Shown one piece after another: positions 18,750-27,276 of a DNA stretch of 64,000 bases. Origin of the DNA: Sphingopyxis sp. 113P3. GTDB taxonomy: Bacteria > Pseudomonadota > Alphaproteobacteria > Sphingomonadales > Sphingomonadaceae. Location of the stretch: assembly GCF_001278035.1 (NCBI RefSeq), contig NZ_CP009452.1, positions 3,815,501-3,879,500 on the forward strand. The letters run 5' to 3'. The position numbers and the translations under genes are program-made. The notes beneath the pieces are model-generated. The model saw only the letters and a program-made list of their open reading frames with translations, made no database searches and had not been told where the DNA came from. Each line of letters opens with the position of its first letter. Position 1 is the first letter of the stretch.

Positions 18750-19648
18750 CCGCGCGCGCCAAGCCTGCCCGTCATGACGCCAAGGCGTCACTACTGCTGC
18801 GCAAGGCGGAGGATGATTATGCCTTTCCCGCGCTCGACGGCATCGCAAATCGCCTGACGCGATCGCTGCGTGATCTCGTGCGCGCGCTCGGCGCACCGGC
18901 CGTGCAGGTCGAGCGCGGGACCGCGGAGCAGATGCGCTTTGAGGACTGGTGCGCGTCTGCTGCGCCGGCAATCTTCTGGCGCTATCACGCCCCGCCGCTC
19001 AAGGGTCCGGTGCTCATCGCCGCCGACCGTTCGTTGCTCCTGCAGCTCGTCGACGTCTTCTATGGCGGAAAGGGCCAGCTTGTGAGCGCGCGCGAGGAGT
19101 TGACCGACGCCGAGGAGCGATTTGCCGCCCGCCTCGGCCGCGACCTCGGCGAACAGCTCGCCGCCGCCTGGGCCGATGTCATGGCGATCGAGCCGCAGCT
19201 CGACTGCGTCACCTGGGATTCAGCGAAACTCCAGGCGGTCCGCGCCGACGATGAGCTTCACGTCCAGCGCTTTACCCTGCGCGGTGCACCTTTCGAGGGG
19301 CGGACGATATTGTGCGCCTATCCGCTCGCAGCCCTGCGCGGGATCAGCGGTGCCGAACCGATGCCCGCCACTGCCGACGAGCCTGCAGGCGACCCTGCGT
19401 GGACGATGGCCCTCTCGCGCGCGCTCAAGGACGTGCGCCTGCCGGTACGCTCGGTTCTCGCCCGCCCCGAGGTCCCGCTCACAAAACTTCTGTCTTTAGA
19501 GGTCGGCGATATCATTCCGTTAACCATACCGCGTCATGTCCCGATAACCGTCTCCGGCCGCAATTTTGCTTCCGGCAGTATCGGTGAAGCGAATGGAAAC
19601 GCGGCCATCTTGATTGATCGCATCGAAAAAGGACCGGATCATGAGTGA
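18746..19648 (+). CDS. fliM: FliM, flagellar motor switch protein
   Basis: C-ring protein that binds CheY-P and FliG and sets rotation direction. It has 300 residues, starting at a GTG that overlaps the fliL stop. The middle domain contains LTDAEERFAARLGRDLGEQL. The SpoA-type C-terminal domain spans about 230-300 (LSLEVGDIIPLTIPRHVPIT). The extreme N-terminus, where the CheY-binding LSQxEID motif normally sits, reads TARAKPARHDAKASLLLRKA and shows no clear match. fliN starts inside its last codons. Confidence 0.92.
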   Translation: MTARAKPARHDAKASLLLRKAEDDYAFPALDGIANRLTRSLRDLVRALGAPAVQVERGTAEQMRFEDWCASAAPAIFWRYHAPPLKGPVLIAADRSLLLQLVDVFYGGKGQLVSAREELTDAEERFAARLGRDLGEQLAAAWADVMAIEPQLDCVTWDSAKLQAVRADDELHVQRFTLRGAPFEGRTILCAYPLAALRGISGAEPMPATADEPAGDPAWTMALSRALKDVRLPVRSVLARPEVPLTKLLSLEVGDIIPLTIPRHVPITVSGRNFASGSIGEANGNAAILIDRIEKGPDHE

Positions 19649-19976
19649 CATCAGCGAAGCCCCGAAAGCTGCGCGCGACCGCCGCGAGGGCAAGAGCATC
19701 GCCGCCGCGCCCAATTTCGACCTGCTCGCGGGCGTCTCGCTGCGCGTCTCGGTCGAGGTCGGGTCGACGTCGATGGCGCTCGCCGACCTGCTGACGCTCG
19801 GCGAAGGCAGCGTGGTCGAACTCGACCGCTCGGCGAACGACCTGCTCGACATCTATGCCAATGGCACGCTGATCGCGCGGGGCGAGATCGTCAATGTCGA
19901 CGGCCGCTACGGCATCCAGGTCGCTGAAGTCGTCGCGCCCGACCGCGCTCTGGCAGGCTTCGAGCGGAGGGCCTGA
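19641..19976 (+). CDS. fliN: FliN, flagellar motor switch protein
   Basis: Small C-ring subunit that forms the lower rim with FliM and binds FliH. The ATG at 19641 has AAAGGA seven bases ahead and overlaps the fliM stop, giving 111 residues. The SpoA domain is complete (LRVSVEVGSTSMALADLLTL, VVELDRSANDLLDIYANGTL). It ends one base into the fliO start (TGATG). Confidence 0.95.
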   Translation: MSDISEAPKAARDRREGKSIAAAPNFDLLAGVSLRVSVEVGSTSMALADLLTLGEGSVVELDRSANDLLDIYANGTLIARGEIVNVDGRYGIQVAEVVAPDRALAGFERRA

Positions 19977-20251
19977 TGCTCGAATATATCCTGCGCCTCC
20001 TGATCCTGCTGCCGATCGTCGGCGGCATGGCCTGGGGCAGCCTGTGGCTTTGGAAGCGCGTCCAGATGGGCGGGCCGCTCGGCCTGCAAAAGCAGGAACG
20101 CCCGGTTGAAATGGTTGGCGTGCTGCCGCTTGGCCCCGGAACCAAGCTTGCCGTCGTCGAATTTGCGGGTCAGCAGATCCTGCTCTCGGTCTCGCGCAAC
20201 GGCGTGACCCGCCTTGCCGATAATAGCCAGGGCGATTTTCATGTCGACTGA
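19976..20251 (+). CDS. fliO: FliO, flagellar export gate assembly factor
   Basis: Membrane protein that helps assemble the FliP ring. The 91-residue product has one N-terminal transmembrane helix (about 4-25, [20 protein letters not shown]) and a small cytoplasmic domain with [20 protein letters not shown], typical of FliO. It is weakly conserved, but its place between fliN and fliP is diagnostic. Confidence 0.88.
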   Translation: MLEYILRLLILLPIVGGMAWGSLWLWKRVQMGGPLGLQKQERPVEMVGVLPLGPGTKLAVVEFAGQQILLSVSRNGVTRLADNSQGDFHVD

Positions 20252-21014
20252 CATTCGCCACCGCTGGCTGGGTGCCGCCGCCCTTGCGGGCGGCCTCGCG
20301 CTCGCCGCGTTCGCGCCCGCGGCGCATGCGCAGGCAGCCGATGGCCTGTCACGCGCGGTGAGCGAGATCGGCGGCGATGGCCGTCCGCTGTCGCTATCGC
20401 TCCAGATTCTGGTCCTCATGAGCTTGCTGACGGTTCTGCCGTCGCTGCTCCTCATGATGACCAGCTTCACGCGCATCATCATCGTGCTCTCGATCTTGCG
20501 CCACGCACTGGGGCTTCAGCAGACCCCGCCGAATCAGGTGCTCGTGGGCCTCAGCCTCTTCCTGTCGCTGTTTGTAATGCAGCCGGTGATTAGCGAGGTG
20601 AACCGCGTTGCGATCGAACCCTATGGCCAGGAACAGATTGATATCGGGGAAGCGATGGTCCGCTCGGGCGACGCGCTGCATGGCTTCATGATGACACAAA
20701 CGCGCAAGACCGATCTGATGATGTTCGCGAAGATCGCGAAGGCACCGGCCTACGCAAGGCCCAGGGACGTCCCCTTCTCGATCCTTCTGCCCGCATTCGT
20801 CACCAGCGAGCTTAAGACCGCCTTCCAGATCGGATTTCTGATTTTCCTGCCTTTTCTCGTGATCGACCTGATCGTCGCATCGGCGCTCATGTCGCTCGGC
20901 ATGATGATGCTGTCGCCCACGGTGATCTCGATGCCCTTCAAGCTGCTCCTCTTCGTCCTCGTCGACGGCTGGGCGCTGACGATGGGCTCGCTCGCCTCCT
21001 CCTTCGGAACCTAG
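20241..21014 (+). CDS. fliP: FliP, flagellar export gate protein
   Basis: Pore-forming subunit of the FliPQR export gate. The ATG at 20241 overlaps the fliO stop and yields 257 residues. A cleavable signal peptide ends around AAHAQA (residues about 27-33), followed by transmembrane segments and the family signature [20 protein letters not shown]. Length is normal. Confidence 0.97.
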   Translation: MSTDIRHRWLGAAALAGGLALAAFAPAAHAQAADGLSRAVSEIGGDGRPLSLSLQILVLMSLLTVLPSLLLMMTSFTRIIIVLSILRHALGLQQTPPNQVLVGLSLFLSLFVMQPVISEVNRVAIEPYGQEQIDIGEAMVRSGDALHGFMMTQTRKTDLMMFAKIAKAPAYARPRDVPFSILLPAFVTSELKTAFQIGFLIFLPFLVIDLIVASALMSLGMMMLSPTVISMPFKLLLFVLVDGWALTMGSLASSFGT

Positions 21015-21019
21015 CGCCT

Positions 21020-21289
21020 ATGGAAGCCGATTATTTCATAGGCGTCGCCCAGCAGTCGCTGTGGATTCTCGCGCTCGCCTCGGCGCCAATCCTGATCCCG
21101 GTGCTCGTGGTCGGCGTGCTGCTCGGCATGGTGCAGGCGGCGACATCGATCAATGAACAGACTTTGAGTTTCGTGCCCAAGCTGATCGTCACCGCGATAT
21201 GCCTCGCGATCTTCGGCGGCAGCATTCTCGTGCTGCTCACCGATTTCACCCGCGATCTGTTTGCGCAGATTCCGGCGCTGGTGCGCTGA
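21020..21289 (+). CDS. fliQ: FliQ, flagellar export gate protein
   Basis: Small gate subunit that wraps FliP-FliR in the export channel; 89 residues with two transmembrane helices (about 13-35 and 50-75). It contains the conserved stretch QAATSINEQTLSFVPKL. It follows fliP after five bases and precedes fliR by ten. Confidence 0.97.
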   Translation: MEADYFIGVAQQSLWILALASAPILIPVLVVGVLLGMVQAATSINEQTLSFVPKLIVTAICLAIFGGSILVLLTDFTRDLFAQIPALVR

Positions 21290-21299
21290 CCATCCGCGC

Positions 21300-22079
21300 A
21301 TGAACCCCACCGACATCCCCAATGTGGAAGCGATGCTCCAGCTCTGGATGCTGGGGATGATCCGCCCGGGCGCCGCCTTTGTCGCAGCACCGGTGTTCGG
21401 CGCGGCCAATGTGCCCGTGCAGCTGCGTCTCGTCATCGCGCTCGCGGTCGGTGTGCCTGCGGTGGCCGCCTCGGGCCTGGTGCTGCCCGCAGACGGGCTG
21501 GTGTCGTGGCCCGGCTTCATCCTCATAATCGGTGAGGTCGTCGTCGGGCTCGCGATCGGTTTCGTGCTTCAGATGGGTCTCGCCGCTGCGCTGCTCGGCG
21601 GGGAGGCGATCAGCAACGCGATGGGCCTCGGCTTTGCGTCGATGATCGATCCGCTAAGTGGCACCGCGAGTTCGGCGATCGGCCAGTTTCTCTCGATGCT
21701 CGCGACGGCGCTCTTCCTCGCCGCCGACGGGCATCTCGTCCTCATCGACATCATCGTCGACAGCTACAGCGCGCTCCCCCCCGGAAACGCCTTCCCTTCG
21801 TTCGGCGCGATCGGCGGCATCATCCGCTTTGGCAGCCTGATGTTCGCAGCCGGGCTCACGATCGCGCTGCCGGTTGGCTTTGTCCTCCTTCTCGTCCAGC
21901 TGATCATGGGCGTCATCGGTCGGTCGGCACCCGCCATGAACCTGTTCGCGGTCGGCCTGCCCGCGACACTGCTCGCCGGTGTCGTGCTGCTCGGCATGGC
22001 GACCCCGGTGATGGCCGAAACGCTCGCGCGGTTTCTCTCGGATGCGCTCGATATGGCGCGGCTGGTAGCGACAGGCTGA
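21300..22079 (+). CDS. fliR: FliR, flagellar export gate protein
   Basis: Export gate subunit that templates the FliPQ helix. The ATG at 21300 (MNPTDIPNVEAMLQLWML) gives 259 residues and about six hydrophobic segments, including MIRPGAAFVAAPVFGAANVP near the N-terminus. An ATG 13 codons upstream would overlap fliQ and is less likely. Four bases separate it from flhB. Confidence 0.95.
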   Translation: MNPTDIPNVEAMLQLWMLGMIRPGAAFVAAPVFGAANVPVQLRLVIALAVGVPAVAASGLVLPADGLVSWPGFILIIGEVVVGLAIGFVLQMGLAAALLGGEAISNAMGLGFASMIDPLSGTASSAIGQFLSMLATALFLAADGHLVLIDIIVDSYSALPPGNAFPSFGAIGGIIRFGSLMFAAGLTIALPVGFVLLLVQLIMGVIGRSAPAMNLFAVGLPATLLAGVVLLGMATPVMAETLARFLSDALDMARLVATG

Positions 22080-22083
22080 TCCG

Positions 22084-23229
22084 ATGGCGGGCACCAGCGA
22101 CAAGGACCAGAAGACCGAAAAGCCGACGCCCAAGAAGCGCGCCGATGCGGCCCGCGAGGGCGATGTGCTGATGTCGCGCGAACTCGCCACGGCATTGATG
22201 ATGCTCGCGGGAGCCGGCTGGCTGTTCGCTGCGGGCGGCTGGCTGGTCCAGTCGGCGGGGGACCTTTTGAGGCGCGGCTTGACCCTCGGCCCCGACGATG
22301 TTGCCCATTTCGCGCCAGGCGAAGCGCTGCTGCGCAACGGCGCCGAGATTCTGCTGCCGCTCGCCAGCCTGTTCGCACTGGCGCTCCTCGCCGGCATCGC
22401 GGGGCCCGCGATGCTCGGCTCGCTTGGCTGGCGCGGCAAGGCGCTCGCCTTCAAGGGCAACCGCATCAACCCGTTGAACGGGATCAAGCGCATTTTCGGA
22501 ATGCAGGGCCTGATCGAGCTGCTGAAGTCGATCGCCAAGGTGCTCCTTTTGGGGAGCATCGGTTATTGGCTCGTCGCGCGCAGCCTGCCTGCGGTAATGA
22601 CAATGGCCTCGGCGGACCTCAATGCGGGAATCGGGCTTGCTGGCCGCGCGATCGGCCAGGCGATGCTCGCGCTCGCAGGCGGTCTGGTGGTCATCGCGCT
22701 GATCGACGTGCCTGCGCAATTGTTTCAGCGCAACAAGCGGCTGATGATGACCAAGCAGGAAGTGAAGGAGGAAATGCGCCAGTCCGAAGGCGCCCCCGAA
22801 CTCAAGCAGGCGCAGCGCCAGCGCGCCCAGGAGATCCTCAGCGGCTCGGCGCGCAAGGCGGTGTCGGAAGCCACCGTAATCTTGACCAACCCGACCCATT
22901 TCTCGGTCGCCTTGCGCTATCGTCCCGGAATCGACGCCGCGCCGGTCGTCGTCGCGCGCGGCCGCGGCGACGTCGCGCTCGCGATCCGCGAGCTTGCCCG
23001 CAGCGCCGATGTACCGCTGCTCGAATATCCGCAGCTCACCCGCGCCATCTATTTTACAGCGCGCGCAGGACGAATGATCCCGCAGGAGCTGTTCGTCGCC
23101 GTCGCGACCGTGCTTGCCTTTGTCTTCCAGCTCGAACGCGCGGCGGCCGAAGGCCGCGCACAGCCGGTAGTCGACGTGCCGGCGTCGCACCGCTTCGACC
23201 CCGACGGCCGCCGCGAGAATCCGGCTTAA
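22084..23229 (+). CDS. flhB: FlhB, export gate and substrate-specificity switch
   Basis: Membrane protein that switches export from rod/hook to filament substrates after self-cleavage. It is 381 residues: a basic N-terminus (KTEKPTPKKRADAAREG), four hydrophobic segments up to about residue 220, and a cytoplasmic domain with the autocleavage motif NPTH at residues 269-272. The last codons overlap the sigma-28-like promoter of fliD. Confidence 0.97.
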   Translation: MAGTSDKDQKTEKPTPKKRADAAREGDVLMSRELATALMMLAGAGWLFAAGGWLVQSAGDLLRRGLTLGPDDVAHFAPGEALLRNGAEILLPLASLFALALLAGIAGPAMLGSLGWRGKALAFKGNRINPLNGIKRIFGMQGLIELLKSIAKVLLLGSIGYWLVARSLPAVMTMASADLNAGIGLAGRAIGQAMLALAGGLVVIALIDVPAQLFQRNKRLMMTKQEVKEEMRQSEGAPELKQAQRQRAQEILSGSARKAVSEATVILTNPTHFSVALRYRPGIDAAPVVVARGRGDVALAIRELARSADVPLLEYPQLTRAIYFTARAGRMIPQELFVAVATVLAFVFQLERAAAEGRAQPVVDVPASHRFDPDGRRENPA

Positions 23230-23252
23230 TGTCGTCCCCGTGCCGCCGTTAA
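23224..23252 (+). promoter_or_regulatory. Predicted sigma-28 (FliA) promoter of fliD-fliS
   Basis: The sequence is GCTTAATG, 13 bases, GCCGTTAA, with the same boxes and spacing as the flagellin promoters. It begins inside the last codons of flhB, whose TAA stop is part of the upstream box, and lies 19 bases before the fliD start. It lets the filament cap and chaperone be expressed late, apart from the sigma-54 operon upstream. Confidence 0.75.
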
Positions 23253-23271
23253 GAGGTCAAAGGATAGTGCG

Positions 23272-24648
23272 ATGACCACGAATATTATCAACAGTCTCGG
23301 CATGGGATCGGGGATCAACATCCCGCAGCTCGTCGCCGACCTCGCCAACGCCTCGCGGGCGCCGAAGGTCGAGCGGCTGAGCCAGCTCAGCCAGCAGAAC
23401 CAGGCCCGTATCAGCGCGGTCGCGCAGGCCAAGTCGGACCTCGACGGTTTCGCCGATTCGCTGAGTTTGATGGTCAGCGACGGCACACTGCGCAGTACCC
23501 CGACCGTTTCGGACGACAGCGTGCTCTCTGCCACGGCGCGCGCCGGTCTGGCGGCCGACAGCTATTCGGCGACGATCGAAGTGACACAGCTCGCGCGTGC
23601 CCAGACCGCCTACTCTGGCGTGGTCGCCGATCGCACTTCGGCAATCGGGCAGGGCACGATGACGCTGAGCATCGGCGGCGCAGACCACGCGATCACCATC
23701 GACGCCTCGAACGACAGCCTCGACGGGCTGGCAGCTGCAATCAATGCCAGCGATGCGGGCGTCAGCGCCTCGATCATCGCCGACGAGGGGGGTTATCGCC
23801 TTATCGTCAAGGGTGCGACCGGCGAAGCGAACGCCTTCACCCTGACCGCCGACGCGGGTGCCGATCCTGGTCTCGCCGCCTTCGGCTATGGCGCGGGCGG
23901 GAGCATGACGCTCGGCCAGGCGGCCAGCGATGCCCAGTTCACGATCGATGGCGTCGCCTTCAGCCGCGCGACCAATATTATCGACGATGTGGTTCCCGGC
24001 ATGTCGCTGACACTCAAGAAGGCAGCGCCCGGCCAGCCGATCGACATTGGCGCGAGCCGGCCGCTCGACATGATCAAGCAGACCGTCGGCGATTTCGTGG
24101 CAGTCTATAATCAGGTCAAGCAGAGCCTGGCAGCAGCAGCCGACATGTCAGGCGCCACGCGTTCGCTCCGCCAGCTCGAAAGCCAGCTCGCCGACCTCGT
24201 GGGCAAAATGCTGACCAGCGATCCCGCGATCAACAAGCTGACCGACATCGGCATTTCCACCACCAAGGAGGGGCTCCTCTCGCTCGACAGCGCCAAGCTC
24301 GAAAAGGCGCTCGCGACCAATGCGGGCGCGGTCGAGGCCTTGTTCAATCCGCGGCGCGATGCGACGCACAGCGAAACCACCGATCCGGGCATTGCCGCGG
24401 CGCTGGACGCGATCCGCGACGCGGCGGTCGCCGCCGACGGCGTAATTGACCGTGTCTCGAAATCGCTGAGCGCGAAGAGCGAAACGCTCGCAGAACAGCT
24501 TGAGAAGGTGGAGCAGCGCGAGGACGCCTATCGCGCGCGGCTCGAGAAGCAATATGGGACGCTCGATGCCCGCCTCGCCGCCTTCAAGGCGACGCAATCC
24601 TATCTCGAACAGCAGATCGAGATGTGGACCAACCAGAAGAACAGATAA
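23272..24648 (+). CDS. fliD: FliD, filament cap protein (HAP2)
   Basis: Caps the growing filament and guides flagellin folding; 458 residues. The N-terminus (SLGMGSGINIPQLVADLANA) is typical of FliD. The C-terminus is a coiled coil (LAEQLEKVEQREDAYRARLE) followed by an aromatic and charged end. It sits behind its own predicted sigma-28 promoter and just before fliS. Confidence 0.95.
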   Translation: MTTNIINSLGMGSGINIPQLVADLANASRAPKVERLSQLSQQNQARISAVAQAKSDLDGFADSLSLMVSDGTLRSTPTVSDDSVLSATARAGLAADSYSATIEVTQLARAQTAYSGVVADRTSAIGQGTMTLSIGGADHAITIDASNDSLDGLAAAINASDAGVSASIIADEGGYRLIVKGATGEANAFTLTADAGADPGLAAFGYGAGGSMTLGQAASDAQFTIDGVAFSRATNIIDDVVPGMSLTLKKAAPGQPIDIGASRPLDMIKQTVGDFVAVYNQVKQSLAAAADMSGATRSLRQLESQLADLVGKMLTSDPAINKLTDIGISTTKEGLLSLDSAKLEKALATNAGAVEALFNPRRDATHSETTDPGIAAALDAIRDAAVAADGVIDRVSKSLSAKSETLAEQLEKVEQREDAYRARLEKQYGTLDARLAAFKATQSYLEQQIEMWTNQKNR

Positions 24649-24660
24649 GAGCCTCCCTCC

Positions 24661-25050
24661 GTGCCACCGACCGCCTCGTCTGTCCGCGCAACCGGCCTTT
24701 ATCGCCGGTTGCAGCACGAAAGCCGCGCCGCCGCCGCCGACCCTGTCGAGCTGGTCCAGATGCTCTATGACGAACTGGAGATTGCAGTGGGCGTCCTCGC
24801 CGCGATGGTACGGCAGGGGCAGCGGGTGTCGGCAACCGAGCCCGCGCACCGCGCGCGCGCGATCCTCATCGGCCTCGACGCCGGGCTTGACCGCGAGGCG
24901 GGCGCTGATGTCGCCGAGGCGCTCTCGCGCGTGTACCGGAGCATGCGGCGCAAGCTTGATGATGCGGTCGCCGCGAATAGCGCCGAAGGGTTCGGGGAGC
25001 TGCTTGACGGGATCGTCACGATCAGTTCGGCGTGGCGGCAGCTGCGATAG
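24661..25050 (+). CDS. fliS: FliS, flagellin export chaperone
   Basis: Binds unfolded flagellin and prevents premature polymerisation. It is 129 residues, starting at a GTG 12 bases after fliD with only a weak ribosome site. The FliS signature is present: YRRLQHESRAAAADPVELVQ, followed by MLYDELEIAVGVLA. The downstream region carries a long hairpin and the convergent regulator gene. Confidence 0.9.
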   Translation: MPPTASSVRATGLYRRLQHESRAAAADPVELVQMLYDELEIAVGVLAAMVRQGQRVSATEPAHRARAILIGLDAGLDREAGADVAEALSRVYRSMRRKLDDAVAANSAEGFGELLDGIVTISSAWRQLR

Positions 25051-25097
25051 AGCCGGGCGCTGGCGACGAAATTCGGGGCCTCGGCAAAAAGCGGTGC

Positions 25098-25132
25098 GCC
25101 CGGCCGTCCAGAGTGGGGACGGACGGCCGGGC
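25098..25132. terminator. Long perfect hairpin between fliS and the sigma-54 activator
   Basis: A twelve-base-pair perfect stem (GCCCGGCCGTCC/GGACGGCCGGGC, eleven-base loop) lies between convergent genes. No T-tract follows on either strand, so it may be a weak bidirectional terminator or an mRNA-stabilising structure. Confidence 0.55.
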
Positions 25133-25195
25133 GGCTGCAGGGGATTTGGACCAGTGCGACCCCCTTGTTAAACGGACTGAATCGGGCGCGGCGGG

Positions 25196-26248
25196 TCAGG
25201 CCGCCTGCTGCTGAACCCCATATTTGCGCATCTTTTCGATCAGCGTCGTGCGCTTGAGGGTCAGCAGACGCGCGGCCTCCGAGATGATACCATCGGCAAG
25301 GTCCAGCGCGACGTGGATCTGCTCGAGCTCGATCGTTTCGATTTCGCGCTTGAGGTCGATGGGACGCCCGGGCGCGGGCGTCTTTGCGACAGCGTGCAGC
25401 GGCAGCTCGTCATTGCTGTGCTGCGCTGGTGCAACTGGCCTGGGCGCGGTGGGATTGAGGAGCAGCGCGACATCGTCCGCGCCGAGATTTTCGCCCCCAT
25501 GAAGCACACTCGCGCGCTCGACGAAGTTGCGAAGTTCGCGGACATTGCCCGGCCAGTCGTGACGCATCAGCAGCGCGAGCGCCGCCTCGTCAAAGCGGCA
25601 TTTAGCCTCCGCATGCATCCCGCTTTGAAAGTGGCGGATCAGCGCCGGAATATCCTCGACGCGGTCGGCAAGGCTGGGAACCTGCAGCACGACGACCCCC
25701 AGACGGAAGAACAGATCTTCGCGAAACTTGCCCTCGGCGATTGCAGCGCCGAGGTCCTGGTGTGTCGCCGAAATGACGCGGACATCGACGCGGCGCGCCT
25801 CGCTGCTGCCGACGCGGACGATCGTCCGGTCCTCGAGTACGCGAAGCAGCTTGACCTGCATGTCGAAGCGCATGTCGCCGATTTCGTCGAGGAAGAGCGT
25901 GCCGCCCTCGCTCGCTTCGAAATGGCCGATGCGGCGCGCGGTAGCGCCGGTAAAGCTGCCCTTCTCATGGCCGAAAAGTTCGGATTCGATAAGGTCGGCA
26001 GGGATCGCGCCACAGTTGATCGCCGAGAAGGGCTGGCCGGCGCGGGCACCCTCCTCGTGGATCGCGCGGGCCACGAGCTCCTTGCCCGACCCCGAGGGAC
26101 CGCAAAGCATCACCGAGGCGTTCGACCGTGCCACCCGGAGGATCATTTCGCGAAGCCGACGGATCGCCGGGCTGTCACCGATGATCGCCGTTTCAAGCCT
26201 TGCAAGACCGTTGTCGTTCTGCCCCACCTTGGTCATCTTCATCTCCAT
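25196..26248 (-). CDS. flbD: Sigma-54-dependent flagellar activator, FlbD/FleQ-like, without receiver domain
   Basis: Probable master activator of the sigma-54 flagellar promoters in this locus. The chosen ATG (MEMKMTKVGQNDNG) has AAGGG close upstream and gives 350 residues. The AAA+ domain has Walker A GPSGSGKE (50-57), the sigma-54 contact loop as GSFTGA (97-102, Ser in place of the usual Ala) and Walker B DEIGD (121-125). A Fis-type helix-turn-helix closes the protein (ISEAARLLTLKRTTLIEKMR). There is no N-terminal receiver or FleQ-type domain, only about 20 residues before the AAA+ domain. The symbol is by analogy. Confidence 0.88.
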   Translation of the reverse strand: MEMKMTKVGQNDNGLARLETAIIGDSPAIRRLREMILRVARSNASVMLCGPSGSGKELVARAIHEEGARAGQPFSAINCGAIPADLIESELFGHEKGSFTGATARRIGHFEASEGGTLFLDEIGDMRFDMQVKLLRVLEDRTIVRVGSSEARRVDVRVISATHQDLGAAIAEGKFREDLFFRLGVVVLQVPSLADRVEDIPALIRHFQSGMHAEAKCRFDEAALALLMRHDWPGNVRELRNFVERASVLHGGENLGADDVALLLNPTAPRPVAPAQHSNDELPLHAVAKTPAPGRPIDLKREIETIELEQIHVALDLADGIISEAARLLTLKRTTLIEKMRKYGVQQQAA

Positions 26249-26298
26249 CGCGCCCTTTCGAGGCGCCCCCTTCGACGGACGAAGAAATTGAAGAAAAT

Positions 26299-26418
26299 GG
26301 TAAACAAGCCGTTTACCAGAACCAGCCAACTCTTTCTAAAACAAGGATTATTGCCATTTTGGCAGCAAGAGGGGCGCAATTGCGTCGTTACGATTTTGGC
26401 AATGACGCCAACTTGGCG
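26299..26418. promoter_or_regulatory. Dyad-rich control region upstream of the sigma-54 activator
   Basis: The 170-base gap between motB and the activator start holds four dyads. They are GGTAAAC-N5-GTTTACC (26299-26317), TGCCA-N3-TGGCA (26352-26364), CGCAATTGCG (26375-26384) and CGCCAA-N-TTGGCG (26406-26418, directly after the motB stop). The element ATTTTGGCA occurs twice (26356, 26393). The first dyad lies about 50 bases before the activator ATG and suits an operator; the last could terminate motB mRNA. No exact sigma-54 promoter was found in this gap. Confidence 0.5.
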
Positions 26419-27276
26419 CTAATTCTCGCCCCCTGCCCAGCCGAGGGTGATCGAGATGCGGCGGTTGCGCGGGTCGAAATGATTTGAGGGCACATAGGGT
26501 TCCCGGTCGGCGACCCCCTCGATGCGCGAAAACCGGTTGGAGGCGATACCGCGGTATTCAAGATATTGGCGCGCCACTTCGGCGCGCTCGACCGACAGGC
26601 GCCAGTTGTTCGTCCCCGCCTTCGCCGACCAGGGTGCAGCGTCGGTGTGGCCGCGAATCATGAGCTGGTTCGGAATCCCGGCAACCAGCTGCGCGATCTG
26701 GGCAAAGAGACGCGAGGCATCAGGCGTGAGCTCGTTGGTGCCGAGCACGAACATCGAAAAATCGGCGTCGTCGACAATGTCGATGCGCATCCCTTCGCGC
26801 GTCTCGGTGAAGCGGATATTCCGCGCCAGGCGGCGAAGTTCCGCCTTCGCCTCAACCTCGCGCATCAGATCCTTGGCGATCTGCTGAAACTTGGCGCGCT
26901 CGTTCTGACGCCCCATGGCCTCGCGCGGGCCGCCCGTCGCATCGCGCGGGATTGTCATCGCCTTGGTGCCCGTCTGCCCCGCCTCGTGCGGATATTTGTC
27001 GACATCGACGAGCGACGACCCGCCGAAAAGCCCTGTCGAGCCCGCGGTGTCCTGCTTGGTCTGGACGATCGTTGGCGCAAAATAGTCCGCAAGCGCCTTT
27101 CGCTGCTTCTCCGTCGTCGCGCCGAGCAACCACATCAGCAGGAAGAAGGCCATCATTGCAGTGACGAAGTCGGCATAAGCGACTTTCCACGCCCCGCCAT
27201 GATGCGCGGCGTGACCCGACTCGACCACCTTCTTGACGATGATCGGACGCAGCGGGGTATTTGGGCGCGCGGCCAT
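26419..27276 (-). CDS. motB: MotB, flagellar stator protein
   Basis: Stator subunit that anchors the motor to peptidoglycan and carries the proton-binding aspartate. It is 285 residues: a short cytoplasmic N-terminus and one transmembrane helix (about 30-52, YADFVTAMMAFFLLMWLLGA, with Asp at the expected position). A linker follows, then an OmpA-type peptidoglycan-binding domain (LMIRGHTDAAPW, RLSVERAEVARQYLEYRGI). The start overlaps the motA stop by one base. Confidence 0.96.
   Translation of the reverse strand: MAARPNTPLRPIIVKKVVESGHAAHHGGAWKVAYADFVTAMMAFFLLMWLLGATTEKQRKALADYFAPTIVQTKQDTAGSTGLFGGSSLVDVDKYPHEAGQTGTKAMTIPRDATGGPREAMGRQNERAKFQQIAKDLMREVEAKAELRRLARNIRFTETREGMRIDIVDDADFSMFVLGTNELTPDASRLFAQIAQLVAGIPNQLMIRGHTDAAPWSAKAGTNNWRLSVERAEVARQYLEYRGIASNRFSRIEGVADREPYVPSNHFDPRNRRISITLGWAGGEN

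Noticed and set aside
19857..19873. Sigma-54-like TGGCAC with GG-N10-GC inside fliN
   Set aside because: The downstream half reads ATCGC, not TTGC, and it is internal to a tightly coupled operon.
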